A stretch of 64,000 nt of DNA from Zantedeschia hybrid cultivar (taxonomy: Eukaryota; Streptophyta; Magnoliopsida; Alismatales; Araceae): positions 24,783,229 to 24,847,228 of the forward strand of contig JARZZO010000013.1 of assembly GCA_030544215.1 (NCBI GenBank). The letters run 5' to 3'. Every line of letters begins with the position of its first letter. Position 1 is the stretch's first letter. Under the pieces are notes generated by a model. The model was not told where the DNA came from and searched no databases. It saw nothing but the letters and a program-made list of their open reading frames with translations. The translations under genes were made by a program, and so were the position numbers. Below, one piece after another: positions 10,766-23,430 of the stretch.

Positions 10766-11819
10766 GCCTAAAGATCACATCTTAAATAATTAAGTCCCCT
10801 TTATTTAAGATCATATCTTACTTAGTTAAATCCAATTAACTATTAAGATCAAATCTTAATAAAACTTTTATTAACTGGACAAATAAGTTTAAAATAATTT
10901 TAAATTATTTAATTTTAATTTCCAGTTAAAAAGGGGTGGGGTTTAGCTTTAATTCAGGGGTTAAAAAGTATTTAAGGGTTAATTCGGCTGGGATAAATGG
11001 GCCAAAGGGGGTTGGGCCCAATGTGCCTGGGCTCGGGTCCAGCCAGAGCCCGGCAAAGCTGGACCTGGGCGCCTGGGCTCGGGCTAAGGGAACCTGGCCG
11101 AGCCAGGCCGGGCGCCAGGCGCGCTCGGGCCGGGCCAGGCTCAGCTTGGCTCCGACCAGGGGGCTGGACCTAGGCGCAACCTGGCCCAGCCAAGTCTGGT
11201 GCCTGGGCCGCTCGAGCCAGCACCCGGCGCGGGACCGGCTGGTCTAGGCTCGCCAGGCTTGGTTTGACCAGCCCTGGTATTAGGGTTTTTGGCCTCCTTT
11301 ATGGCTGATTTTGGGGGGCGGCGGCGCCGCCGCCGGCAGCGCGGGTGGCCGGAGGTGGTAGGAGGGAGTCACCCCCTTCCTTTCCACCGCCGGTGATGGT
11401 CGGCCGGCGACTCCCTCGCCGCTGGTGACCCCCCAAAGATGACGGTTTGAAACAATTTTACAAGCCGAGGCTCTCTTTTTCTGTTCTTTCAACACTTGAA
11501 AAATCAAGAAAAGGAAGCTCCGCCGCCGGCCGTCGGGTACAAGAGTGACCCTCCGGTGACTGACAAAGGGTAGCTGGTCATACAAGCAAGTTTTATGGTG
11601 ATATTCCATCACCATTGAAGCCCAAACTAAGCCATAAAGCAATGTTCTTCATCACCATGAAGAAGACGAAAAACCCCAAAGTATATATCGTTTTCTTCAC
11701 AAAAAATAACATCTAATATTTTATGTCCATCACAGAAAATAATATCACAGAAAATAATTTTAGAACAATAATTTTCTTCGTCCTGAAGCGGATCAGAGCG
11801 GAACTTGGCTCTGATACCA
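10766..11819 (-). repeat. Truncated second copia leader with PBS
   Basis: This is a near-copy of 18111-19067. The bases at 11807-11819 read TGGTATCAGAGCC on the minus strand, the initiator-tRNA-Met primer site common to copia elements, one base beyond the LTR end at 11821. The centre (10990-11450) is a GC-rich leader. Relative to the other copy it keeps about 95 bp near 10930-11025 that are missing there. Open frames through the GC-rich part look like by-products of composition. Confidence 0.75.
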
Positions 11820-11820
11820 C

Positions 11821-13407
11821 TGTTAGGATCTTGGCGGGACGCGAAAAACTCAGCGGAAACGACGAACAAAAATTATCCCGCCCGATGTCCGCAGATCCGA
11901 TTCGGAACGAAAACTAAGATTGAAAAATCGGGTCGTAATCTGATTACTGTGCGTAGATTCAAATCCGCTTTCGTCTCGGTTCCGTCGAGGCGATGCTGCG
12001 AGCTGCACAAGCATCCGGCCTCCAGCTGTATCCACGCGATCCTCCGCGGTGGTTCGTCCTCGCTCCCTCGTCTATATCAGCTCGCTCGTTGAAGATCCGT
12101 CGCCGCAACGATTGCCGAAAACCTGCTGACGGGAATTCCCGACTTTTTGGAAATCACGCGCGGTGGAGACAGAGACAATCCTAACGCCTCGAACGGGGTG
12201 CCTAGATGAGGAGAGAGAAAGGGGGGACGGCCAGCAAGGGAAAATCCTGGAGCTTGGCCCAGGGTTTCTCAATAGCGCATATATATATATATTAAGTCGG
12301 CGCGACTTTTCACAAAAGTCCCCGAGTTAATATAAATCCCACTTAAGTACCACCGACTGAGAATCTTACTACGTGTGACCCTCTAGGCCTATTAACCAGT
12401 CTGGTTTTTAGCCCGTTAAGTCCAATAACTAGTTATTGACTTATTGTAATTAATTAATATCTAGATATTAACTAATTACTTAGCCGAATTAACATCGCAT
12501 GTAAATTCGGTCGGATTTTTGATCAAGTTGGGTGCCAAGCAACACTGCATGATCCCGGAAGGTAATGGGGTTCTACAACCCACTCATGGAACCTGTCCGT
12601 CCACAGTTACCGCGTGGCTATAATCCTTCGTTCGCACAATGCTCTCGAGTTAACCTAAGGTATGGTCAACTGTCAAACCCTAGATGGTCAACTCACTTGA
12701 ATCAAACTCCGCTGTACAATATCCGAAAACATCTTTTCTGATATTATTTCTGCTCTGGCCAGAGACTCCTGCGGATCTATTCTAGAGCATTCTCTCTCCA
12801 GTTACCTGAAAGTGAACGATCTTTTATTGAACACACAATCACCTTCGAAGGTCTTCCGCTGGACCCGATCCTTGACTATTAGAGATCCCGTGGATAGGGA
12901 TTCGTAGGTCAAGGTCAAAGTCCAGAAGTCCACCGACAATGTGTCTTTGGTGTCTCAAGTCCAAGGATCAACCACGCCACTGTGACGATGAATCAAGCCG
13001 ATTGACAGTCAGGTAAATTACCATTCGGCGATTCATGTCGGATCAGTTCAGTGAACTCATTCTCCAATGAGCACCTACAGGTTTACCATTGTGTCTCCAC
13101 ACGAGTAACTAACGAGATCAGTCACCCTTATCATATGAGCTGGAATAACCTGTACTAGTCTTACCGGATGTTTGATGTCCTTCACAAACATCCTACGACT
13201 AAGAACAATTGAGAATATGTGTTTATGAGTCATCAGTCTCATTATTATGATCTCATCATAATTTGATGACTATTGCACATATTCATGGACTTCATTATGC
13301 GTAATTATTAATATGTCAATCTATATAATGAATCTAATGTTATTGATTAGTGAACCAGATTGAAATAGGTGCCTAATGATTGGCTTAGAGGACACCTATA
13401 TCCATCA
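11821..13407 (-). repeat. Copia LTR (middle copy; 3' LTR of the main unit)
   Basis: On the minus strand the LTR starts TGATGGATATAGG at 13407 and ends GATCCTAACA at 11821. It is 1587 bp and aligns throughout with 19069-20651. It is preceded on its own strand by a polypurine tract and followed by a second PBS, so it served as 3' LTR for one internal region and 5' LTR for another. Confidence 0.85.
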
Positions 13408-13420
13408 ATTTTCCACTTGG
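13408..13420 (-). promoter_or_regulatory. Copia polypurine tract
   Basis: On the minus strand this reads CCAAGTGGAAAAT directly before the LTR start TGATGG. That is the expected site and composition for the plus-strand primer of a copia element, similar to the AAGTGGGAGA tracts common in this group. Confidence 0.7.
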
Positions 13421-14560
13421 ATTGAAGCCAGTCACCTTCGCATTTGATCTCCATCAAATCTAGGTGATGCTCACATAAAGTCTGTAACTAAGACTTGGTC
13501 AGAGATCTGCTAAATTATCTATAGATGGAATATTTCCATTATGTTATTTCCTCTTAATCCTTTGTCTCTGAACTTGTGAAAGAGTCTCAGAATGTTCTGC
13601 AACTTCTGAAGAGACCATGGCTCGATCACACAATTGATCGCTCCCACTGTTGTCCTACAACAATAGGACGGTGTCAGAGACCTTTTAGAACTACATCTAG
13701 TTTAGGGATGAACTTTTTCATCCATACTGTTTTAATAACAGTATCACTTGTTTCTATCGTCACCTTAATATCGAGTTCTGGATTGGAACCCTTCCAATCC
13801 ATTCCCTTTCTATTAGAAAGTTGAATCCATTATTTGACTTGAAATTTGAGTCAGTATGAACTCATAATTTCAAATCATCCTCTCCATATACGTAAGTGCA
13901 TCCTTGGCACTTCTTAAGTGCTTAATGATGCATTTCACTCATATATCCTTTAAGGAACTTTTTCTCTAAAAGAATAAATTTCACGTCTCAACAAGTAAGA
14001 CGTATTATGAAATTTATGCCAAACATTTTGACATACAGGTCAATATAATATTCCCACCGATCTATCTTAATAGATTCATATTTCTAATACGTGGGATATT
14101 ATAACTAAACTTATTATAGAGGAAAACATAGTTAATAATACTTTCACTGATAGTAACATCGTGATGTCATTCTTAATGACTTTGATGTTATTATCACAAA
14201 GTATTACTAAAGTGACCATACTCCCACTGTCCTTTTTGAACACACACACAATCTGTGATCATTCTTAATGATCACGTAGTATTTGACCATTAAGTCAAAA
14301 CTTTTATTATAACTTAGGAAGCTTCAGTTTGATTCAAAATGATCTTTGAAATCATAACTTGCTTCATGGACATTCTAAAAGCTTTCAAGGTGTATCATAT
14401 ACATCTTTACCTCAATTATATTGAGAGAAGGCTTTTAATATCCAACTGTCATCATCTCATTATAATGATAGGCAGTATTGACAAGTAGAATTCTTATAAA
14501 CTTATCAATCTCAAAGTTGTAATAACATAGAGCACCATTATTATAGATTTTAGATCATAA
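13421..14560 (-). pseudogene. Decayed copia pol, RT end and RNase H
   Basis: Read on the minus strand across several frameshifts, the region gives the tail of a copia polyprotein. VWMKKFIPKL near 13725, then DNSG near 13650, SIDNLADL near 13525, TKSL near 13505 and a final GDWLQSKWK near 13420 follow the usual order of the RNase H domain up to the polypurine tract. A stretch at 14300-14450 is compatible with the region after the RT active site. Stops and frame changes are many, so it is dead. No intact YVDD motif was found. Confidence 0.65.
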
Positions 14561-17500
14561 TCTATTTTTGAGCTCCTCTCATCTTGCTAAATCAGATATG
14601 TCAAACATATTCTTCTAGTCACTGAGAGAATCTCAAAAATCTATGAAGCTCTCTGATGTGTGTTATAAGTAGTTTCAAAACAACTAAATATTATCTAATA
14701 ATCTTATGTTAACTTGTGAATCTAGAACATCTTCTAGTTTTATCAACTCCCACTGTCTTCTCTGAGGACATATTCCTCTTCATAGAAGACAGCTTTCAGG
14801 ACGATAATTATTTCATATCGCCTGGCCAATAAATATAATGTCCAAACTCTTTAGACATTTTACAAATTCACATCACGGTATAACTTGACTTTAAAATCAA
14901 GTTTGTTCATAATTCACAACTCATATGAATTATTTGGTTTCTATATCCTATATGGACACTGACTTATTTGGAACTATCTGTAAAGTATGGACATCTAATG
15001 TTCATACTCATGTTCACAGGGATAAGAATTAGACAAAATTTATTATATATATTACACCATATCTTAATAATGTGCAATTCCTCATTCTATCATATTACTA
15101 TAATGTACAATAAGGATCGATCGAGCGAGGATACAATTATCTTTTTAATGATTTATGTGAATCATATACTAAAGTATTAGTTTCTTTGATCAAATCAAAA
15201 ATTTTAATACTTCATATAGATATTATACCTTAATCTCTCATATGTATTCATCTTGTACTACATTAAGTACATACAGCCGAATCATTCTAAGAGTAAACTA
15301 TAAGGTAAGGATATTGAGCTGTTTACATCAATATGTATTAGTACCAATAATTTCTTATTGTACAACCCTGTGTACAATACCATAGATAATAAGGATTCAC
15401 ACAGTTCATTTCTATAGGAGACTTGTGAACATTCATCACATGAAATGTCACATCAAGAATCTATAGTGCATTGACTGATTCGAACAACTATTATGCTTTC
15501 TCAATCAATGTTATTCTTGATATCTTATGCAACTAAATAACAATTATTCAGTTTCATATTTGACTCCTATAGATATACAAAGATTTACTGTCTGACAGTA
15601 ACATATGAATATCATGAACAATTGCTGAGTCTAAATTAACACTTGTATTCTCTCGATTTCCTTTTACTTGTCTAAGTCTGCATACTATCGCAACTCTGAG
15701 AACCATTTCCAATATCTCATATTGGAGATGCTAATTCTCCAATAGATATGTAAAAGGTTGATAATAAGAATATCCGAAACTTCTTTCAAGTTTCATATTC
15801 GTTTTGCCAATATTCTTATATTAGTTGCAGTAGGATAACTGCTACTTCTTATCTCAGCTGACCTTCCTACATCCTTTCAGGTGTCCAAAATTCAGATTAA
15901 TAGACGACTCATTAGTGAACGAAGGAAATAACGTGATTTAAGCAGATAGTTCTTATAATTCAATTATGGTCTTTTATCTTGAATTATTTCCCACTATTTT
16001 ACGACGGACTGTATAACCTTCAAGTATACAGAACGGAAGACTCCGACGGTCTCCTAGTGAGGATCAAAATCTCCAAGAATCACAGTATGACCTCGGGTAA
16101 ACAAATAGTATCATACCATTATCTTATAGCAACCATCTCATGGTAATTGCAATTCCTTGCAATATCCGATCTTATTTAAGCTCCTAAGTTTTTAATGGTC
16201 CCGGGTAAACACAGTAGACCATTATACTTGGTCTAAGCTTTACCATCAATACGTGACAGAGTAGAGTAAGAATGTAGCTCCCGGATAAACGCGAGGATAG
16301 TTACACCGTTCCTCTATTCCAATCTCAAGGCATCAAGATGCCATAATTAATAGTCCTTTCATCAGATGGTGGCAGATCTCGGATAAACACATAGAAACTG
16401 CCATCACTAAATCAAGTTCTAAGAACTATATTGATGGAGAGTCACGCGGTGCATTCTCAATGACTCGCGCTCCGGTTTAGACTTTATGTTGAAGGTTTTG
16501 TTTATGTTAAGTTGTTCTCATCCTAGGTGATAGTTTATAAATATATCGTATATATTTAACTATACCTAGATATTAGCAATTGATTTATAATAAAAAACTA
16601 AAAGTATGCATCAACCATACATGTTCATTATGTGGTCATAGACAGCACGGTGATTAACTAGTGCCAAACAATTAATCACCACAACAATATAACAATTATA
16701 TTAATAAAAACATGCAAACAAATTGGCATTGGTGATCTCATCTCCTGTCGCCTTCCTGGTTGCACTTGTAGATCATCCTCCCCTCTCCTCGGCCGACGCG
16801 ATCAATTACAAATAATATTTATTTTGAAACAATTTCAAATATAAACAAATTATAAGAGAAAGCCTTATGGCTGAGTACAATAGTGGAGGGAGATAGAATT
16901 ACAATAGAATGAGAGAGAGAGGGAGGCTCACAGGCCTCATTAATTAACATTTAAATAACTCATATAACACATTCCATGACAATCCATAAAATCACACACC
17001 ACCACATGATATGAAATTAACTAAGTGCATGTCCATGACCACCATAAATTTTAACCATCCACACATGATAAAAACACATCACATGAAGGCTAAAATTTTG
17101 AAAATATAATAATTTTAGTTTTCTTAAAACCTAGGTACCAATCAAAATTAGATAAATTGATTTTTTAAAAAATCTTATTTTCTAACATACAATAAATCTA
17201 ATTTAAAGCATCAAACGCATCAACATGTGCAAACAAAGCTAAAATTAAAATTCTAAAATATTCCATGCATAATTTAGAATAATTCTAAATTAATTAGTCT
17301 AACTCTTAGATTAATTTTAAATCACATTAATAACAATTATTAATGCAAAATAATCTAATATTTAGATAGAATTAAAAATTCCTAAATAACACTTATAAAA
17401 GAACTCCTAATTCCTATTATTAATTACTTAACAACTCTTTGTTAAGAACCCCTTTATTAAATCATATTTCTCAATAACAATTATTAAGAAATAATAATTA

Positions 17501-18110
17501 GAACATTTCTAATTAAAATAGTCTAACATCTTAGACTTAATTTAATCTATTAATAACATTTATAAAAGATCAAATTCCAAGTAGATTAGATCAATATTAA
17601 CTATAATTGAGAGATTCTTGAGAAGTTTAATTAAATATCTCAATAACTATTATTGAGAGTTTAAAATAAATAAATAAATCCTTAATAACTGTTATTAAGG
17701 GTTAATTCTCAAGAATTAATAAAGACATTAAAAATAGTCAATTAAACACTTAATAACTATTATTAAGTGTCCCTCAATTATAAAATTAATTTCCTAACAA
17801 CGATTGCTAAGAAATTGATACATTAATCTAATCACTTAAATAATTAACATCATTTGTTGATTAATTTTAAAGTCACAACTTAATTAAATTAACAACACTT
17901 GTTAATCATAATTTAAAATCAAAATCTTAAATTTTAACTCCTTTAATTACTTTAATTAAAGGTAAATCAACAAATTTTGTTAATTTTATTTAAGATCACA
18001 TCTTAAAATTAAACCCCTCTTTTATTAAGATCATATCTTAATTAATCAGTAACAACACTTGTTAATTAATAAATTAAGATCATATCTTAATAAATTAATC
18101 CTCCACTAAA
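14561..18110 (-). other. Remainder of copia internal region, too decayed to read
   Basis: This AT-rich stretch lies between the recognisable RNase H part and the leader of the same element, so gag, integrase and RT should be here. I could not recover their motifs. From about 17200 to 18110 there are many short inverted motifs of the type TTAACAA...TTGTTAA and repeated AAGATCATATCTTA. Confidence 0.5.
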
Positions 18111-19067
18111 GATCACATCTTAAATAATTAAGTCCCCTTTATTTAAGATCATAGCTTACTTAGTTAAATCCAATTGACTATTAAGTTCAAATCTTAATAA
18201 AACCTTTATTAACTGGAAAAATAAGTTTAAAACAATTTTAAATTATTTAATTTTAAATCTTAATGTGCCTGGGCTCGGGTCTAGCTAGAGCCCGGCCAGG
18301 CTCGGACTTGGGTGCTTGGGTTCGGGCTAAGGGAACCTGGCCAAGCCAGGTCGGGCGCTAGGCGCCCGACCTGGCTTGGCCAGGCTCAGCTTGGCTCAGG
18401 CCAGAGGGCTGGACCCAGGCACGACCTGGCCCAGCCAGGTCTGGCGCCTGGGCGAGCCGGGCCGGCCCCCGCCTAGCCAGGCGCCCGGCGCGGGATCGGC
18501 CGGTCCAGGCTTGCCGGGCCTGGTTCGATTGGCCCTGTTATTAGGGTTTTTGGCCGATTTTGGGCGGCGCCGCCGCTGCCGCCGGCAGCACGGGTGGCCG
18601 GAGGTGGTAAGGGGGAGTCACCGCGTTACTTTCCACCGCCGGTGTTGGCCGGCCGGCGACTCCCTCGCCGCCGGTGACCCCCCAAAGATGACGGTTTGAA
18701 ACAATTTTACAAATCGAGGCTCTCTTTTTCTGTTCTTTCAACACTTGAAAAATCAAGAAAAGGAGCTCCGCTGCCGGCCGTCGGGTACAAGAGTGACCCT
18801 CCGGTGACTGACAAAGGGTAGCTGGTCATACCAGCAAGTTTTACGGTGATATTCCATCACCATTGAAGCCCCAACTAAGCCATAAAGCAATGTTCTTCAT
18901 CACCATGAAGAAGACGAAAAACCCCAAAGTATATATCGTTTTCTTCACAGAAAATAACATCTAATATTTTATGTCCATCACAGAAAATAATATCACAGAA
19001 AATAATTTTAGAACAATAATTTTCTTTGTCTCAAAGCGGATCAGAGCGAAACTTGACTATGATACCA
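18111..19067 (-). other. Copia leader and PBS of the main unit
   Basis: This is the leader between the 5' LTR and the coding part. The PBS at 19055-19067 reads TGGTATCATAGTC on the minus strand, two changes from the copy at 11807-11819. The GC-rich part (18265-18700) mirrors 11020-11450. Confidence 0.7.
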
Positions 19068-19068
19068 T

Positions 19069-20651
19069 TGTTGGGATCCGGGCGGGACGCGAAGAACGCA
19101 GTGAAAACGACAAACAAAAAATATCCCGCTCGATGCCCGCAGATCCGATTCGGAACGAAAACTACAACCGAAAAACTGGGTCGTAATCTGATTACCGTAC
19201 GTGGATCCGAATCCGCTTCCATCTCGGTTCCGTCGAGGTGATGCCGCGAGTCGTACAAGCGTTCAGCCTCCAGCGGTATCCACGCGATCCTCCGTGGTGG
19301 TTCGTCCTCGCTCCCTTGTCTATATTAGCTCGCTCGCTGAAGATCCGTCGCCGCAACGATTGCTGAAAACCCGCTGACGGGAATTCCCGACTTTCGAAAA
19401 TCACGCGCGGCGAGGACGGAGACAATCCGATGCCTCGAACGGGGCGCCTAGAGGAGGAGAGAGAAAGGGGGGACGGCCAGCAAGGGGAAATCATGGAGCT
19501 TGGCCCAGGGTTTCTTAACAGCGCGTATATATATATTAAGTCGGCGCGACTTTTCACAAAAGTCCCCGAGTTAATATAAATCCCACTTAAGTACCACCGA
19601 CTGAGAATCTTACTACGTGTGACCCTCTAGGCCTATTAACTAGTCCAGTTTTCAGCCCGTTAAGTCCAATAACTAGTTATTGACTTATTGTAATTAATTA
19701 ATTTCTAGATATTAACTAATTACTTAGCTGAATTAACATCGCATTTAAATTCGGTCGGATTTTTGATCAAGTTGGGTGCCAAGCAACACTGCATGATCCG
19801 GGAAGGTAATGGGGTTCTACAACCCACTCATGGAACCTGTCCGTCCACAGTTACCGCGTGGCTATAATCCTTCGTTCGTACAATGCTCTCGAGTTAACCT
19901 AAGGTATGGTCAACTGTCAAACCCTAGATGGTCAACTCACTTGAATCAGACTCTGCTGTACAATATCCGAAAACATCTTTTCTGATATTATTTCTGCTCT
20001 GGCTAGAGACTCCTGCGGATCTATTCTAGAGCATTCTCTCTCCAGTTACCTGAGAGTGAACGATCTTTTATTGAACACACAATCACCTTCGAAGGTCTTC
20101 CGCTGGACCCGATCCTTGACTATTAGAGATCCTGTGGATAGGGATTCGTAGGTCAAGGTCAAAGTCCAGAAGTCCACCGACAATGTGTCTTTGGTGTCTC
20201 AAGTCCAAGGATCAACCACGCCACTGTGACGATGAATCAAGCCGATTGACAGTCAGGTAAATTACCATTCGACGATTCATGTCGGATCAGTTCAGTGAAC
20301 TCATTCTCCAATGAGCACCTACCGGTTTACCATTGTGTCTCCACACGAGTAACTAACGAGATCAGTCACCCTTATCATATGAGCTGGAATAACCTGTACT
20401 AGTCTTACCGGATGTTTGATGTCCTTCACAAACATTCTACGACTAAGAACAATTGAGAATATGTGTTTATAACTCATTAGTCTCATTATTATGATCTCAT
20501 CATAATCTGATGACTATTGCACATATTCATGGACTTCATTATGTACAATTATTAATATGCCAATCTACATAATGAATCTAATGCCATTGATTAGTGAACC
20601 AGATTGAAATAGGTGCCTAATGATTGGCTTAGAGGACACCTATATCCATAA
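19069..20651 (-). repeat. Copia 5' LTR
   Basis: On the minus strand it starts within TTATGGATATAGG at about 20651 and ends GATCCCAACA at 19069. It is 1583 bp, similar along its whole length to 11821-13407. The expected first bases TGATGG are altered to TTATGG. It abuts the Tat 3' LTR. Confidence 0.85.
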
Positions 20652-21186
20652 GAGAGGGCCCAGTTTCATTGGCCTATTTGTTAGGTGGGCGGGACCATTA
20701 AGGAATGCCCTTGCTTGCTACTAAAGTCTAATGGGCCTTTTAACCTATAGGCCTATGAACCCAAGCTCTAATAGGGAGCACCCTTATCCAAGATGAACCC
20801 CAATGTCCTAGGGGTGCTAGGAAACTTTCTACCAAGGGAACTCTCCTCTGGATCAACTTCAAAACATATAAGGGAAGACAGAGTCCCGTCCCATCTAGGG
20901 ATTGGACCTAATTTCTCACAACATGCTCCCCGAGCAGACTCGATTACTACCTCATATCTATTCTTATAAAAGGGACTCCCTGGTACCCTCAGAAAAGGTA
21001 CATCCTACGCTAGATCCTCTACATTCTCGTTGTTCCTCCACTCTCTGACTTAGGCATCATAGTTCCCCCGGATCGCAACTGGGGTCTCCTTTGACCTGGT
21101 GTCCTTTTTGTAGGAGTGTGAGGAGCTTCTGTGATCCAAAGAGTCATGATTGTCTGATCTAGAGTGGATGAATCTTCGACCCAACA
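20650..21186 (+). repeat. 3' LTR of the Tat element
   Basis: It aligns with 3990-4524 and ends CGACCCAACA, followed by the target duplication AGGGT. Its first base or two are lost or shared at the copia junction. TATA-like TCTTATAAAAGGGAC lies near 20963. Confidence 0.8.
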
Positions 21187-21191
21187 AGGGT

Positions 21192-22748
21192 TTAGAAATT
21201 TTCTATAAAATATAGCTTGTAGTTCGAAAGATATTTATACTTTAACTAAGGGTATTATTGGTATTCTTATTTGATAACACTTTGTTAGTAACAAAATATG
21301 ATATGCAGAATAATGCTATTTTAATTCAAATTAAATTCAGATGAAACACTATTAAGATAGTACATGTAAATATCTATCATATAGGAGGTTTTTATAAATA
21401 CAAAATCTTATAAGGGATTATTTGCTCAAATCTCTTCTCTTAGACTAAAATAGGATCCAAGTCAGACTAAATTGTTAAGAGGAACAAAGATATATATGTT
21501 GAGGTTTCAAATTTTCAAAAGTTTTAGAAGTTCAAGCAAATAACCCCTAAGAATTTCTTTGTAGATAACCTATGTATGATATGTATTGTATATGATTAAC
21601 CCTTTAACTATAAGGTTTATTTTAAATTTTGCCTGAGTTAAAACATTGTTAGAAAACTTAAGAGCTTTTAAATGAAATACTAATGATATCTTTGGTTAAA
21701 ATACAAATACATTTCAAATAGCATGTTATACTTTATACTTGTAAAAAAATTCTGTAAACACCTAAACATGATAAAATATCAAAGATAGCCCTCATCATGT
21801 AACTTGTGAACCAATTGTATGCAACAACTTTTTAATATTTTATCATATCAAAGGTTTAGAAATTTTTCTGGCTATAAAGTACAACTTATTGTTCAAAAGA
21901 CATTTGTGCTTTAAATAAGTGTATTATTGGTATTCAATTGAATAACCCTCCCTAGTAATAAAATATTCTACACGGAGTAATGCCGTTTTAATTCAAATGA
22001 AATTAAAACCAAACACTATTAAGAGATTATATGCAAATATGTATCATATAGGAGGTTAGTTGTAAATAAGAAATCTTTTAGGAGATTAATTGCTAAAATC
22101 TCTTCAAATTAAGGGAGTTATATGCAAATATTATGATACTGTAGTTTATCTCAAATATAAAATCTCTTAGGAGTTGTTTGCTAAAATCCAAATTTTTTAA
22201 TTTTCTACCTTAGCCTAAAATAGGGTTAAGTCTAAATCTATATTCCAACAAGTTGTATGAATACATATCCCAATCATCATTCATGCTAGAACAAGAATCA
22301 ATTTACGACGATTTAGGTACTTATCCTAATAAAATAATTTTATTTATCTCTTATCGAGAGCAAATTTAATTATTGAAGAATAAGAATTCTTATTTAACAT
22401 ATAACGACATCTTGCCTACCAAATTAAAATTACAAAAAAAATTAGAACGTGTATGTACATTGGATTTGTACTCCTATTCTAGTTCTTTTTCTTCCATTAC
22501 TGAATCTAGGCTTTTGAGTCAATGTAGTTATCAATGGCATGAGGTCAAATGAAGTCTTGTCCGAAAATTAACAGACTTAAATTTGGACAATAAAAATTTA
22601 ATATAGTGATAGATTTAGGCAGATGAGGAGAAAAGAAATTGCTACCTAATAATTAGATATTTAGCTTGTTGTAATAGAAGGAAGAAATTTTTGTTATCTT
22701 TCAAAGAATGTCAAAAGGTTATGTTATTCATTTTTCAATATTAATTGG
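21192..22748. other. Body and right arm of the inverted-repeat element
   Basis: This AT-rich sequence has no coding features. It continues the sequence left of the Tat element (up to 3984). 21715-22200 is a second, diverged copy of 3840-3984 plus 21192-21480. The right inverted arm is at 22525-22677. Confidence 0.55.
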
Positions 22749-22793
22749 ACATGTACTAATAGATTGCTAGTTGGAGAGGACATGTACTAAAAG

Positions 22794-22863
<70 letters not shown>

Positions 22864-22935
22864 AAAAGATTTGAGAGGCTCAAACTCCTCGGAGCCTACG
22901 TCCTCTCCAACTAGCAGTCTATTAGTACTTCAAGA
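22749..22935. repeat. TA microsatellite flanked by an inverted repeat
   Basis: A (TA)n run of about 65 bp (22795-22859) lies between GTACTAATAGATTGCTAGTTGG (starting near 22753) and its inverted counterpart ending near 22932. The block could form a large hairpin or cruciform. The right arm is also similar, in direct orientation, to 3650-3683. Confidence 0.7.
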
Positions 22936-23103
22936 GGGTCTCAGTTCATGACCAGGTGTTGAAAACCTATCAGGAGAGATTTGGGTTATTCTACTTTTTA
23001 TATCATTTACAATTTATTTTATTATATTATTTTGACCTATTATTTCATTTGTGATCTATTTACTAAAAATAAAGAAAATTGAATGCCTAGAAAATGCATA
23101 ATT

Positions 23104-23430
23104 CTATGTGTGGAAGAATGCAGTAATAAATGATGGTGATCCAGATGGTGTATCAGCCACGTTCTCTCGGCTAAGGACGACAACTTCCCTCAGTCCGAGT
23201 ACATCGGTCACGTTCTCTCGGCTAAGGACGACAACTTCCCTCAGTCTGAGTACATCGGTCACGTTCTCTCGGCTAAGGACAACAACTTCCCTCAATCCGA
23301 GTACATCGGTCTCCTCTCCCCGGACAATGGATTTACCGTCCTACTTGTCATCCTGGTTAGTCTTCAGAAGATTATGGCGTTACTCCAGGCATCTTACCCT
23401 TCTAAGGTAGGCCGAGAGTAGGGGGCCCTG
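23104..23430 (+). other. 3' internal end of a gypsy element with 51-bp triplication and PPT
   Basis: A 51-bp unit starting CACGTTCTCTCGG is repeated three times in a row (23158-23208, 23209-23259, 23260-23310). The unit keeps frame, giving a 17-residue repeat rich in Ser and Thr on the plus strand, but no confirmed gene contains it. 23411-23430, GCCGAGAGTAGGGGGCCCTG, is a polypurine-rich tract right before the LTR, so this is the last internal part of the element that owns the LTR at 23431. Confidence 0.65.

Larger units (their letters stand above)
10766..20651 (-). mobile_element. Ty1/copia element with LTR-internal-LTR-internal' structure
   Basis: On the minus strand the order is LTR (20651-19069), PBS, 5.6 kb internal with decayed pol, PPT, LTR (13407-11821), a second PBS, then about 1.05 kb of a second internal region that stops abruptly at 10766. 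The two LTRs and the 1-kb leaders (11806-10766 and 19054-18111) are closely similar. This is what unequal recombination between LTRs leaves behind. The right end lies exactly at the start of the Tat 3' LTR. No target duplication is seen, as expected for a truncated left end. Confidence 0.75.
3990..21186 (+). mobile_element. Tat-type Ty3/gypsy retrotransposon with nested copia insertion
   Basis: Two direct LTRs (3990-4524 and 20650-21186) border the element, and AGGGT occurs just outside each end (3985-3989 and 21187-21191), which is a 5-bp target duplication. The related sequence near 21840, which has no insertion, supports the join. The order is LTR, inverted LTR piece, integrase remnant, 65-bp repeat block, two antisense genes, nested copia, LTR. 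Without the copia it is about 7.3 kb. Gag, protease and most of RT are missing, so it is internally deleted and cannot move by itself. Confidence 0.8.
3643..22794. mobile_element. Small element with long inverted terminal repeats, split by the Tat element
   Basis: The stretch 3680-3830 is an inverted copy of 22525-22677. A short motif (CCTACGTCCTC...AACTAG) sits outside the left arm and recurs, inverted, outside the right arm. Without the 17.2-kb Tat insertion the element would be about 2 kb. Its body contains a partial tandem duplication: 3840-3984 plus 21192-21480 resembles 21715-22200. No transposase and no clear target duplication were found. A Mutator-like non-autonomous element is one possibility. 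Confidence 0.45.

Noticed and set aside
10936..11247. GC-rich frames in the copia leader (also 18376-18699 and 11280-11642)
   Set aside because: They lie in the untranslated leader, differ between the two leader copies by frame-breaking indels, and have biased composition.
14968..15180. Plus-strand frame with IYVNH, resembling the copia YVDD motif
   Set aside because: The copia element is on the minus strand (PBS, PPT and RNase H motifs all agree). The match is short and lacks surrounding RT motifs.
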